Shown here piece by piece: positions 43,222-51,558 of a stretch of 64,000 nucleotides of DNA. The notes beneath the pieces are model-generated. The model was not told where the DNA came from. It saw only the letters and a program-made list of their open reading frames with translations, and did no database searches. Position numbers and translations under genes: made by a program. Source of the stretch: Firm-13 sp964579245 (GTDB lineage Bacteria; Bacillota; Clostridia; Saccharofermentanales; Saccharofermentanaceae); NCBI GenBank assembly GCA_964579245.1, contig CAZOFY010000001.1, positions 1 to 64,000 of the forward strand, written 5' to 3'. Each line of letters begins with the position of its first letter. Position 1 is the stretch's first letter.

Positions 43222-43440
43222 ATGGCAAAAGAGGATGTAATTGAAGTTGAAGGAATTGTAGTGGACGCTCTCCCGAACGCGATGTTCAAGGTGAAGCTTG
43301 AGAACGGTCATGAGGTTCTGGCGCATATTTCCGGGAAATTGAGACAGAACTATATCAAGATTCTTCCCGGTGATCGTGTGACACTTGAGCTTTCTCCGTA
43401 TGATTTATCAAGAGGTAGGATTACCTGGAGAGCAAAATAA
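43222..43440 (+). CDS. infA: translation initiation factor IF-1
   Basis: This 72-residue OB-fold protein has AKEDVIEVEGIVVDALPNAMF and ends RGRITWRAK. IF-1 blocks the A site during initiation. The gene has an AAGGAG site. A promoter lies just downstream for the next genes. Confidence 0.98.
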   Translation: MAKEDVIEVEGIVVDALPNAMFKVKLENGHEVLAHISGKLRQNYIKILPGDRVTLELSPYDLSRGRITWRAK

Positions 43441-43483
43441 GAAGAATTGTCCGATAAATTTCGATAATCAGCAAAATACCTAC

Positions 43484-43511
43484 TTGATTTACAACGGGAT
43501 TTTGTTATTAT
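43484..43511 (+). promoter_or_regulatory. promoter ahead of rpmJ and the alpha operon
   Basis: TTGATT (43484-43489) and TATTAT (43506-43511) are separated by 16 nt. A CCTGC/GCAGG hairpin follows just before the rpmJ ribosome site. Confidence 0.6.
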
Positions 43512-43582
43512 ATTATAGCATGCGCCCTTAGGGTGCTCGATTTCCTGCATCAGCAGGAACTGATCAGCAGGAGGTTATTTGT

Positions 43583-43696
43583 ATGAAGGTTAGACCGTCC
43601 GTAAAGACAATGTGCGAGAAGTGCAAAGTGATTCGCCGCAAAGGCCGTGTCATGATCATCTGCTCGGATCCGAAGCATAAGCAGAGACAGGGCTGA
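43583..43696 (+). CDS. rpmJ: 50S ribosomal protein L36, zinc type
   Basis: This is a 37-codon gene. The protein reads MKVRPSVKTMCEKCKVIRR at the start and ends KHKQRQG, with C-x2-C-x12-C-x4-H zinc ligands. It has a GGAGG site and lies between infA and rpsM as usual. Confidence 0.98.
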   Translation: MKVRPSVKTMCEKCKVIRRKGRVMIICSDPKHKQRQG

Positions 43697-43701
43697 TTCA
43701 T

Positions 43702-43745
43702 CGCCACCGGACAGTTACGTACTGTCCGGCGATAAGGCGTTTTTT
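43702..43745 (+). terminator. terminator-like hairpin after rpmJ
   Basis: CCGGACAGT pairs with ACTGTCCGG, extended by TCG/CGA with a small bulge. Six Ts start 7 nt after the stem. It may act as a partial terminator between rpmJ and rpsM. Confidence 0.55.
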
Positions 43746-43749
43746 GGGA

Positions 43750-43840
43750 AGGGTATTACACGCACCTATTGGGGGCGGCTGCTTTCGCTAACAACGGAAG
43801 AATCCCCATATCGCGTGTTTGATAGATAGAACGATCAAAG
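43750..43840 (+). promoter_or_regulatory. structured leader of rpsM (alpha operon)
   Basis: ACACGC (43758-43763) pairs with GCGTGT (43813-43818), enclosing an inner TATTGGGG/CCCCATA pairing and a CGG/CCG-rich core. Leaders in this position are often bound by a ribosomal protein (S4 in the alpha operon of E. coli). No known leader family was identified. Confidence 0.4.
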
Positions 43841-43870
43841 AGAGAATGAATATTCACGGAGGTATATCAG

Positions 43871-44239
43871 ATGGCGCGTATTGCCGGTGTGGATCTGCCC
43901 AATGACAAGAGAGTTGAGATAGCACTCACCTATATTTTTGGCGTTGGCAAGAAAACTTCTACACAGATTTTAAGTGATTCCTCAATTAATCCTGATACTC
44001 GCGTTAAAGATCTTTCTGAAGATGATATCGCGAAGATTCGTGAGAGAATCGAGAACAACTATAACGTTGAGGGTGATCTCAGAAGAGAAATTTCCCTGAA
44101 CATCAAGAGATTGACGGAAATCGGCTGCTACCGTGGCCGCCGTCACAGAATGGGTCTTCCTGTTCGCGGTCAGCGCACGAAGACGAACGCACGTACCCGT
44201 AAGGGACCGAAGCGTACGATGGCTGGCAAGAAGAAATAA
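43871..44239 (+). CDS. rpsM: 30S ribosomal protein S13
   Basis: This 122-residue protein has MARIAGVDLPNDKRVEIALT and the basic tail RGQRTKTNARTRKGPKRT. It contacts the P-site tRNA and S19. It opens the alpha operon with a GGAGG site. Confidence 0.98.
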   Translation: MARIAGVDLPNDKRVEIALTYIFGVGKKTSTQILSDSSINPDTRVKDLSEDDIAKIRERIENNYNVEGDLRREISLNIKRLTEIGCYRGRRHRMGLPVRGQRTKTNARTRKGPKRTMAGKKK

Positions 44240-44251
44240 GGAGGAGTAACC

Positions 44252-44653
44252 ATGGCGAAGGCAGTTAAGAAAGCGGCCATCAGGCCGAAGAAGAGAGAAC
44301 GCAAGAATATTGACCGTGGGCACGCCCATGTTCACTCTACGTTCAACAATACAATCGTTACGATTACTGATCCTCTGGGCAATGCCGTATCGTGGGCCTC
44401 TGCTGGTGAAATGGGCATGAAGGGTTCTCGTAAGGGAACCGCATTTGCCGCACAGCTGGCAGCGGAAGACGCAGCAAAGAAGGCTGTGGATCATGGTATG
44501 CGTACAGTTGAAGTTTTTGTCAAAGGCCCCGGTGCTGGTCGTGAATCCGCAATCCGGGCTCTTCAGACGACGGGACTCGATGTGGTCATGATCAAGGACG
44601 TTACACCGGTTCCTCACAACGGTTGCAGACCGCCTAAGAGAAGAAGAGTCTGA
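44252..44653 (+). CDS. rpsK: 30S ribosomal protein S11
   Basis: This 133-residue protein has the S11 core HVHSTFNNTIVTITDPLGN and ends DVTPVPHNGCRPPKRRRV. It lines the platform near the E site. Confidence 0.98.
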   Translation: MAKAVKKAAIRPKKRERKNIDRGHAHVHSTFNNTIVTITDPLGNAVSWASAGEMGMKGSRKGTAFAAQLAAEDAAKKAVDHGMRTVEVFVKGPGAGRESAIRALQTTGLDVVMIKDVTPVPHNGCRPPKRRRV

Positions 44654-44670
44654 TTACGGAGGTATAGAGA

Positions 44671-45288
44671 ATGGCTAGATATACAGATGCATCCTGCCGC
44701 CTGTGCCGCAGAGAGGGCAATAAGCTCTTTCTCAAGGGTCAGAGATGTTATACATCAAAATGCTCGATTTCGAGAAGAAGTGCAGTTCCCGGCCAACATG
44801 GACAGGGAAGAAAGAAGACGTCTGAGTATGGTATCCAGCTCAGAGAGAAGCAGAAGACCAAGCGTTTTTACGGCCTTCTGGAGAAACAGTTTCATTTGAC
44901 ATACGAACGTGCGGAGCGCATGAGCGGCAAGGCCGGTGAGAATCTTTTGAAGCTTTTGGAGCTTCGTATGGACAATCTCATTTACAGAATGGGCTTTGCG
45001 AATTCCCGTCCGGAAGCACGTCAGCTCGTTACACATGGTCATTTTACGGTTAATGGAAAGAAGGTTGATATTCCTTCGATTACGTTAAAAGTAGGCGACA
45101 TCGTTGCGGTTCGTGAATCGTCACGCAAATCTCCGAAATTTACAGATCTTACCAACCCGCGCCCTATTCCGGCATGGCTCTCTTTTAACGGCGAGACACT
45201 CACCGGATCGATTGTGCAGGCTCCCGCTCGTGAGGATGTCGACCTTGAGGTCAAGGAGACTCTCATTGTTGAGTTGTACTCGAAGTAA
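44671..45288 (+). CDS. rpsD: 30S ribosomal protein S4, zinc type
   Basis: S4 nucleates 16S assembly. The 205-residue protein has an N-terminal zinc site (C9, C12, C26, C31) and an S4 RNA-binding domain (MDNLIYRMGFANSRPEARQ). It is in the alpha operon, where S4 is often the regulator. Confidence 0.98.
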   Translation: MARYTDASCRLCRREGNKLFLKGQRCYTSKCSISRRSAVPGQHGQGRKKTSEYGIQLREKQKTKRFYGLLEKQFHLTYERAERMSGKAGENLLKLLELRMDNLIYRMGFANSRPEARQLVTHGHFTVNGKKVDIPSITLKVGDIVAVRESSRKSPKFTDLTNPRPIPAWLSFNGETLTGSIVQAPAREDVDLEVKETLIVELYSK

Positions 45289-45339
45289 TGAATCGCAGTT
45301 GGTAGGCCAGTTGTGCAGAATTGCGCAAGGAGGAGAAAG

Positions 45340-46293
45340 ATGATTGAGATTATGAAGCCCGCCATTGAGTGTGTAGAAGTTAATGAAGACGGCTCTTACG
45401 GCAAGTTCGTTGTTGGTCCGCTCGAACGTGGATATGGCACGACACTTGGAAATTCTCTCCGCCGTGTTTTGCTTTCTTCCCTCACCGGTGCCGCCGTTAC
45501 AGCCATCCGCGTCGAAGGCGTCTATCACGAGTTTTCGACGATCCCGGGTGTTGTAGAAGATATGACGGAAATCATTCTTAATGTAAAGGGCATCCGTGCC
45601 AAGCTGCACGTTGATGGTCCGAAGACCGTCTACATCAGCACGGACGAAGGCAAGAGCGGAGTTGTTACGGCCGGAGATATCGTTCACGATGAAGAAGTCG
45701 TGATTGAGAACCCGGATCATGTCATCGCTACACTGAATGGTTCCGGAAGGCTTTTTATGGAGCTTACGATTAACAAAGGTCGTGGTTATGCCACGGCAGA
45801 GCGTAACAAGCTTACAAATCAGCCGATCGGTGTGATTGCCGTTGATTCTATTTTTACCCCGATCAAGAAGGCCAATTATACGGTCGAGAATACTCGTGTC
45901 GGTGAGAGAACAGACTTTGACAGCTTGACACTTGAGATCTGGACAGATGCTACCATTGACGTAAATGAAGCTCTCTCGGCAGCTGCAGCGATTTTATGCG
46001 AACACTTAGGCCTGTTCACGGCTTTGACTGACACTGATGCAGGTCCGAGTTTCCGTGACGCGGAGGACAGTAGCCGCAAGAATTCGAAGCTTGATGTCGC
46101 GATTGAAGATCTTGACTTCTCTGTTCGTACTTACAACTGCCTGAAGAGAGCCGGAATTAATTCCATCGGCGATCTTGTGGCTCGTTCCGAAGACGAGATG
46201 ATAAAGGTAAGAAATCTTGGCAAGAAATCATTGGAAGAAGTAATTTTAAAACTCGAGGACATGGAACTTTCTCTTGCTGAAAGAGAGGAGTAA
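45340..46293 (+). CDS. rpoA: RNA polymerase alpha subunit
   Basis: This 317-residue protein has an N-terminal assembly domain (GPLERGYGTTLGNSLRRVLL) and a C-terminal DNA- and activator-binding domain (CLKRAGINSIGDLVARSEDE). The start is the ATG at 45340 with an AAGGAGGAG site. Confidence 0.98.
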   Translation: MIEIMKPAIECVEVNEDGSYGKFVVGPLERGYGTTLGNSLRRVLLSSLTGAAVTAIRVEGVYHEFSTIPGVVEDMTEIILNVKGIRAKLHVDGPKTVYISTDEGKSGVVTAGDIVHDEEVVIENPDHVIATLNGSGRLFMELTINKGRGYATAERNKLTNQPIGVIAVDSIFTPIKKANYTVENTRVGERTDFDSLTLEIWTDATIDVNEALSAAAAILCEHLGLFTALTDTDAGPSFRDAEDSSRKNSKLDVAIEDLDFSVRTYNCLKRAGINSIGDLVARSEDEMIKVRNLGKKSLEEVILKLEDMELSLAEREE

Positions 46294-46340
46294 CACATAA
46301 CCTTGGGACACATGTAAGAAACATACAGGAGGTTACATCC

Positions 46341-46865
46341 ATGCCGGCAAACAGAAGACTCGGACGTGCGTCTGATCAGAGAACAGCGATTTTACGCAAT
46401 CTGACGACAGCATTCATTATCAACGGGAAGATCGTGACAACGCTCGCCCGTGCAAAGGAGATCAGCAAGATTTCCGAAAAATTGATCACATCGGCGATTC
46501 GCGAGAAGGACAACTTCACGACCAAAGAGATCAAGGTTTCTTCCGCGAAGCTTGATGCCAAGGGCAGAAAGATTCTTGTTTCGAAGACATCCAGAAACGG
46601 AGCCAAGTATGACGTTGTCGATCGTGAGGTCAAGGTTAAGATGGTTCAGGTTGATTCGCCTTCCCGTCTTGCCGCCAGAAGAGATATCGCATATTGGCTG
46701 ATGAAGAGCCATGACAGTGAGCAGAATGTCATCAACCCTGTTAACCAATTATTTGACGTTATTGCTCCGAAATATGCCGGAAGAAATGGCGGATATACAC
46801 GTATCATTAAGCTCGGTACCCGTCGCGGAGACGCTTCGGAGATGGCTCAGTTGGAGTTCGTGTAA
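46341..46865 (+). CDS. rplQ: 50S ribosomal protein L17 with internal insertion
   Basis: L17 is at the tunnel exit. The 174-residue protein has RRLGRASDQRTAILRNLTT and ends GYTRIIKLGTRRGDASEMAQLEF. The common form is about 120 residues. The extra 50 or so residues, charged and without cysteines, sit in the middle (roughly 62-115). A terminator follows. Confidence 0.96.
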   Translation: MPANRRLGRASDQRTAILRNLTTAFIINGKIVTTLARAKEISKISEKLITSAIREKDNFTTKEIKVSSAKLDAKGRKILVSKTSRNGAKYDVVDREVKVKMVQVDSPSRLAARRDIAYWLMKSHDSEQNVINPVNQLFDVIAPKYAGRNGGYTRIIKLGTRRGDASEMAQLEFV

Positions 46866-46899
46866 GAGAAACCTTGATTTGGTTCGAATAAAGTGACGT

Positions 46900-46940
46900 A
46901 AGGGGTGTCGGTATGCGTATTGCTATCCGCACCCCTTTTT
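46900..46940 (+). terminator. intrinsic terminator after rplQ
   Basis: AAGGGGTG pairs with CACCCCTT, with an inner CGG/CCG, and is followed by five Ts. It lies only 15 nt before the start of the fused ABC gene, so any read-through would feed the ECF genes. Confidence 0.9.
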
Positions 46941-46954
46941 ATTGGAGAAAAGAC

Positions 46955-48814
46955 ATGATTCTGAATGAATCAGCAAGGGCAGAAGAAGTAAACAACGTTC
47001 CGGATGTCGAATTGAGGGGCGTTACTTTTTCGTACCATCAACCGGATGCTGCAGATGTACAGGCTCTGTCTGACGTTTCGCTTGTTTTGCCACGAGGATC
47101 CTATTCTGTTCTGTTGGGCCGTAACGGCTCCGGAAAATCCACCATGGCAAAGCTGATCAATGTTCTGGAACTTCCGGGCTCCGGTACAGTCCTTGTCATG
47201 GGAAGGCAAACTGCGGATGAAGCCTGCTTTTGGGATATTCGCCGCTCATGCGGCATGGTATTCCAGAATCCGGACAATCAGATTGTGGGTACGATTGTTG
47301 AGGAGGATGTGGCATTCGGTCCGGAAAACCTGGGGGTTCCGACACAGGAAATCCGCAGAAGGGTGGATGATGCCTTGAGCCGCGTCGGTATGTCCGAATT
47401 TTCGTTACGGCAACCCTCTCAGTTATCCGGCGGACAGAAGCAGAAGGTTGCGATTGCAGGAATTCTCGCTATGAAGCCGCAGGTTCTTCTTCTGGATGAG
47501 TCCACTTCCATGCTGGATCCAATCAGCCGGGACGATTTTTTATCCGTTGTCGAGGGCCTCGTACGCGAGACAAATATGACATTGCTTCATATTACGCATG
47601 ATATGTCCGAGGCTTGCCGGGCCGAGCAGGTCTTTGTTCTGGATCACGGGAGACTGTCCATGTTTGGGTCACCGGGCGAGGTTTTCAGTCAGGTGGAAAG
47701 AATTCAGGAGCTCGGACTTGAGGTGCCTGTCTTTGCCGGTATCGTATATGAAATGTCTAAACAACTGAATTATACACTGGCAAGAGAACACTTGGCATCG
47801 CGACAAGCTGCTTTGGCGGCCGCTCGCCTCATGTGCTCGAAGGTACAAGGCGTTCCCGACGAGGTCGATACTGTTTTACGTCAAGCCCGGAAAACGAATC
47901 CGTCCTCACGGGACGTCATTCGTGTTTCGCATCTTTCCTATTCGTACGAAAGGGGCGGGGATGAGGTGCTTTCCGATGTTTCGTTCACGGTCCAAAAGGG
48001 CGAGATCTTTGCGATCATCGGTCATAGCGGATCCGGGAAGACAACCTTGATTTCGCACATCAACGGCCTCATTCGTCCGCAACAGGGAGAAGTTCTTGTT
48101 TTTCCCGATGAAAGCCAATCGGGTTTGTCTACGAAAACAAATAAGGATGTTAAGCGGATCCGTCAATCCGTAGGACTTCTATTTCAATATCCGGAGTACC
48201 AGCTTTTCGAGGAAACCGTCGAAAAGGACATTGCATTTGGGCCCAGGAAAATGGGGCTGAACTCGGATGAGATCGAGATGAGAATCGGGGAGTCGCTGGA
48301 ACTTGTCGGTCTGGACGCTTCTTTCCGCGGCCGTTCACCGTTTGAGCTGTCCGGAGGACAGAAACGACGCGTTGCTTTTGCCGGTGTCTTGGCTATGGAT
48401 CCGGACATACTGGTTCTGGATGAGCCGGCGGCAGGTCTCGATCCGGTCGGACGCAAAGAGATCTTTCATTACGCCGAAGTCCTCAAGGCAAAGGGGAAAA
48501 CGGTTATCATCGTATCACACAACATGGATGAGGCCGCACGGTACGCCGATCGGATCCTTGTCCTGAAGCACGGCCGTATGTGTGCGCTTGATCAACCACA
48601 TGTCCTGTTTTCGGATGACGCTAAGCTTGCGGAAATCGGAATTACTCCCCCGGAAACGCTCTCTTTTCTCTCGGAAATGAAGCACGAGTATGAAGACATT
48701 CAGGCTCGATATTTTCGGCCTCAGGAGGCTGCGTGTGAATTGATACGTGCAGCCGCCCACAAAAATTCAAGGGAAACACGTTCTCTTTCAACGGAAGAAG
48801 GTGCTTTCGAATGA
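46955..48814 (+). CDS. fused EcfA-EcfA' energy-coupling ATPase
   Basis: This 619-residue protein holds two ABC domains that are normally separate (EcfA1 and EcfA2). The first has Walker A GRNGSGKS, signature LSGGQKQKVAIAG and Walker B LLLDESTSMLD. The second (from about residue 318) has GHSGSGKT, LSGGQKRRVAFAG and LVLDEPAAGLD. Both have Q-loop patterns of the vitamin ECF family (FQNPDNQ and FQYPEYQ). With EcfT it would drive substrate-binding S proteins encoded elsewhere. The ATG at 46955 has a GGAGAAAAG site; an earlier in-frame ATG lies inside the terminator. Confidence 0.93.
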   Translation: MILNESARAEEVNNVPDVELRGVTFSYHQPDAADVQALSDVSLVLPRGSYSVLLGRNGSGKSTMAKLINVLELPGSGTVLVMGRQTADEACFWDIRRSCGMVFQNPDNQIVGTIVEEDVAFGPENLGVPTQEIRRRVDDALSRVGMSEFSLRQPSQLSGGQKQKVAIAGILAMKPQVLLLDESTSMLDPISRDDFLSVVEGLVRETNMTLLHITHDMSEACRAEQVFVLDHGRLSMFGSPGEVFSQVERIQELGLEVPVFAGIVYEMSKQLNYTLAREHLASRQAALAAARLMCSKVQGVPDEVDTVLRQARKTNPSSRDVIRVSHLSYSYERGGDEVLSDVSFTVQKGEIFAIIGHSGSGKTTLISHINGLIRPQQGEVLVFPDESQSGLSTKTNKDVKRIRQSVGLLFQYPEYQLFEETVEKDIAFGPRKMGLNSDEIEMRIGESLELVGLDASFRGRSPFELSGGQKRRVAFAGVLAMDPDILVLDEPAAGLDPVGRKEIFHYAEVLKAKGKTVIIVSHNMDEAARYADRILVLKHGRMCALDQPHVLFSDDAKLAEIGITPPETLSFLSEMKHEYEDIQARYFRPQEAACELIRAAAHKNSRETRSLSTEEGAFE

Positions 48815-49626
48815 TGAAGGATATCTCGATCGGACGATTCGTACAGGGAGATTCCATCCTTCACCGTCTGGACCCTCGAGTGAAGATTGTCCTGAGCACG
48901 ATGTATATGATCGTTATCTTCACACTTTCGTCGCCTGCCGGTTTGCTTGCAGCGTTTGCTGTTACCGTATTCCTGTCGGTGCTTTCCTCCATTCCGGTCC
49001 GCAAAATTCTGGACTCTGTGCGGCCCATTGTGTTTATGCTGCTTTTCATTTTTGTTCTCAATGCCTTGACGATCGCGAACGGCAATCCGCTTTTTCAGGT
49101 CTGGATCATCAAGGTCACAGATAAGGGACTCCTGACGGCAGGACTCATGTCATTAAGGCTTCTGCTCTTGATCGTGACGACTAGTCTCCTATTAACATTG
49201 ACAACCACACCGCTTCTGATGGCGGATTCTCTGGAAAGCCTGTTCGGACCGTTGAAAAAGCTGAGGCTGCCGGTACATGAAATGGCGATGATGATGTCGA
49301 TCGCTCTGCGGTTTATTCCTACTCTCGTTGAGGAGACCGATAAAATCATGAAGGCACAATCTTCTCGGGGAGCTGAGTATGATACAGGAAATGTCTTTGT
49401 CCGAGGAAAGGGCTATGTCTCGGTTTTAGTCCCGCTGTTTGTCAGCGCATTCAAACGGGCGGAGGATCTGGCGACAGCTATGGATGCACGTTGCTACAGG
49501 GGCGGCGAGGGCCGGACTAAGCTCAAGGTCCTTCGAATGAGAGGATCAGATTTTGCTTGGCTCTTTTCGTTGACGGCGGTCGCGGCAGGACTTATTTGTA
49601 TAGATTTATTCTTGAAAATAAGCTAA
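48811..49626 (+). CDS. ecfT: energy-coupling factor transmembrane protein EcfT
   Basis: This 271-residue protein has about five membrane segments and two cytoplasmic Arg-Gly coupling motifs (QSSRGAEYD and AMDARCYRGGEG) that contact the two ATPase domains. Its start overlaps the fused ATPase stop by 4 bases. Confidence 0.95.
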   Translation: MMKDISIGRFVQGDSILHRLDPRVKIVLSTMYMIVIFTLSSPAGLLAAFAVTVFLSVLSSIPVRKILDSVRPIVFMLLFIFVLNALTIANGNPLFQVWIIKVTDKGLLTAGLMSLRLLLLIVTTSLLLTLTTTPLLMADSLESLFGPLKKLRLPVHEMAMMMSIALRFIPTLVEETDKIMKAQSSRGAEYDTGNVFVRGKGYVSVLVPLFVSAFKRAEDLATAMDARCYRGGEGRTKLKVLRMRGSDFAWLFSLTAVAAGLICIDLFLKIS

Positions 49627-49718
49627 AATCGAAATTGAACGCAACGTTTCGCTCTGTCTTTCAGACGGACGGATCTGAAGGACAATCTGACAAGATATAA
49701 CAGCAAGGAGATCAGCGT

Positions 49719-50696
49719 ATGCAGTACTATGTTGGAATCGATCTGGGAGGAACAAACATCAAGGCCGGCGTCGTTACAGACCATGGTGTTATTTTGAATA
49801 AGAAGAGCATAAAGACAAATGCGACAAGGCCGATGGAAGAGATCATTAGCGACATGGGAATGCTTGCAGGTCAGGTCATTTCGGACGCAGGCCTTCAGTC
49901 GTCGGACATCCTTGCTATCGGTATCGGCTCGCCGGGTACTCCGGATAATAAGGAAGGCAACCTTGTCTATTCGAACAACCTTCCCTTCAATATGGCCCCT
50001 ATGAGGCGTCTGATCCGTGAAATTATCGATTTGCCGATCTTCATCGAGAATGACGCGAACTGCGCCGCTATGGCAGAAAGTGTTGCCGGAGCGGCCAAGA
50101 ATGTGAATGATTCCGTAACGATCACAATCGGAACGGGGATCGGAAGCGGCGTCATTATCAACAACCGTATTTTCTCCGGATTCAATCAAGCCGGATCTGA
50201 GTTCGGCCATACGGTCCTTGTCGCAGGCGGCGAAGCCTGTACTTGCGGACGCAAAGGTTGTTTCGAATCCTACGCTTCCGCATCTGCCCTGATCCGTATG
50301 ACGAAGGAGGCTGCGAAGAAGAATCCGACTTCGAAGCTGAACGAGGTCATCGAAGCCAACAACGGCAAAGTCAACGCGAAGGTAGCCTTTGAAGCGATGA
50401 GACAGGGCGACGCTGTTGCGACAGAGTTGGTCGACACATATATCGAATACCTGTCTGACGGTCTGGCAAATGCGATCAATACCTTCATGCCGGAAGTTCT
50501 TGTTATCGGCGGCGGTGTCTGCAATGAGGGAGATCCGTTGATCATCCCTCTCCGCGAGAAGACCCTCGGCAAGCCGTATTTTGGTCCCGGCGTACCGAGA
50601 ACGCAGATCCGTCTGGCCGAGATGGGAAATGACGCCGGCATCGTCGGAGCTGCTATGATGGGCAAAGCCTGCATCGACGACGGGATGAAGGGCTGA
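49719..50696 (+). CDS. glcK: ROK-family glucokinase
   Basis: This 325-residue protein has the ATP-binding GIDLGGTNIKAGVV, ENDANCAAMAE and the ROK zinc motif CTCGRKGC. It probably phosphorylates glucose. It lies between ecfT and truA, two genes that are usually adjacent, so it looks inserted in this block. A 92-nt gap precedes it. Confidence 0.93.
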   Translation: MQYYVGIDLGGTNIKAGVVTDHGVILNKKSIKTNATRPMEEIISDMGMLAGQVISDAGLQSSDILAIGIGSPGTPDNKEGNLVYSNNLPFNMAPMRRLIREIIDLPIFIENDANCAAMAESVAGAAKNVNDSVTITIGTGIGSGVIINNRIFSGFNQAGSEFGHTVLVAGGEACTCGRKGCFESYASASALIRMTKEAAKKNPTSKLNEVIEANNGKVNAKVAFEAMRQGDAVATELVDTYIEYLSDGLANAINTFMPEVLVIGGGVCNEGDPLIIPLREKTLGKPYFGPGVPRTQIRLAEMGNDAGIVGAAMMGKACIDDGMKG

Positions 50697-50701
50697 TTCG
50701 A

Positions 50702-51553
50702 ATGAACGCCGACGGTAACGTAGGATCGGCTTCCCGGGAGGCTCCGGGACAGGCTTCCAAGGAAGATCCGGGATCGATTCGAATGGCGATTGTCGTCGAA
50801 TACGACGGGACAGATTTTGTCGGCTTTCAGCGTCAATCGAACGGACGAACGGTTCAACAGTCTCTGGAAGAAGCCATGGCACAGCTGTTCAAATGTCCGG
50901 TCACCGTTCATGGCTGCAGCCGGACTGATTCGGGCGTTCATGCCAAATATCACGTGTCACATGCGGACGTACCGTTTCTGATCCCGGAGGATAAGCTTCC
51001 CTTAGCGATGAATGCGATCCTTCCGCCGGACATCTGTGTGAAGCAGGCCCGTATCGTCTCGAATGACTTTCACGCGAGATTTGGTTCTTGTGGGAAGGAA
51101 TATGTTTATCGGATATGGAATTCCTCCGTGCGACCTGCAGTCGATCGAAGATTTGTCGCCCATGTCCCCGGATATCTGGATTATGAACGGATGAGAGCAG
51201 CTGCCGAGATATTGACCGGAAGACACGATTTTTCGGCATTCTGCGCCCAAACCTCCGAGCCGGGCAAGAGGATCAATCCGGTCCGGACGATGGATGCAAT
51301 CGAAGTCCATGCACCTGTCGGATCTCCGCTGATTGAGATTCGCATAAGGGGCAGGTCTTTCTTGTATAATATGGTTCGAATCCTCGCCGGTACGATTGTA
51401 TATGCCGGTCAGGGTAAGATAGACATCGAAGCGTTGGAAGGGATCCTTGCCGGAAAGGACAGAAAACAGGCCGGCAAGACGATGCCGGCGAAGGGCCTGA
51501 TGCTCGAGAAGGTATTTTACGAGACGGACCCTTTTAGCGAAAGAGAGGGCTGA
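50702..51553 (+). CDS. truA: tRNA pseudouridine synthase A
   Basis: TruA modifies U38-U40 of tRNA anticodon arms. The catalytic Asp is in GCSRTDSGVHA, and RGRSFLYNMVRILAG is conserved near the end. From the ATG at 50702 the protein has 27 extra low-complexity residues before MAIVVEYDGTDF. An internal ATG at 50783 would give the usual N-terminus, and neither start has a strong ribosome site. Confidence 0.93.
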   Translation: MNADGNVGSASREAPGQASKEDPGSIRMAIVVEYDGTDFVGFQRQSNGRTVQQSLEEAMAQLFKCPVTVHGCSRTDSGVHAKYHVSHADVPFLIPEDKLPLAMNAILPPDICVKQARIVSNDFHARFGSCGKEYVYRIWNSSVRPAVDRRFVAHVPGYLDYERMRAAAEILTGRHDFSAFCAQTSEPGKRINPVRTMDAIEVHAPVGSPLIEIRIRGRSFLYNMVRILAGTIVYAGQGKIDIEALEGILAGKDRKQAGKTMPAKGLMLEKVFYETDPFSEREG

Positions 51554-51558
51554 AACAA

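Noticed and set aside
49623..50882. Long minus-strand frame of 419 codons
   Set aside because: It is a shadow of the glucokinase and truA region, with no ribosome site and no recognisable domain.
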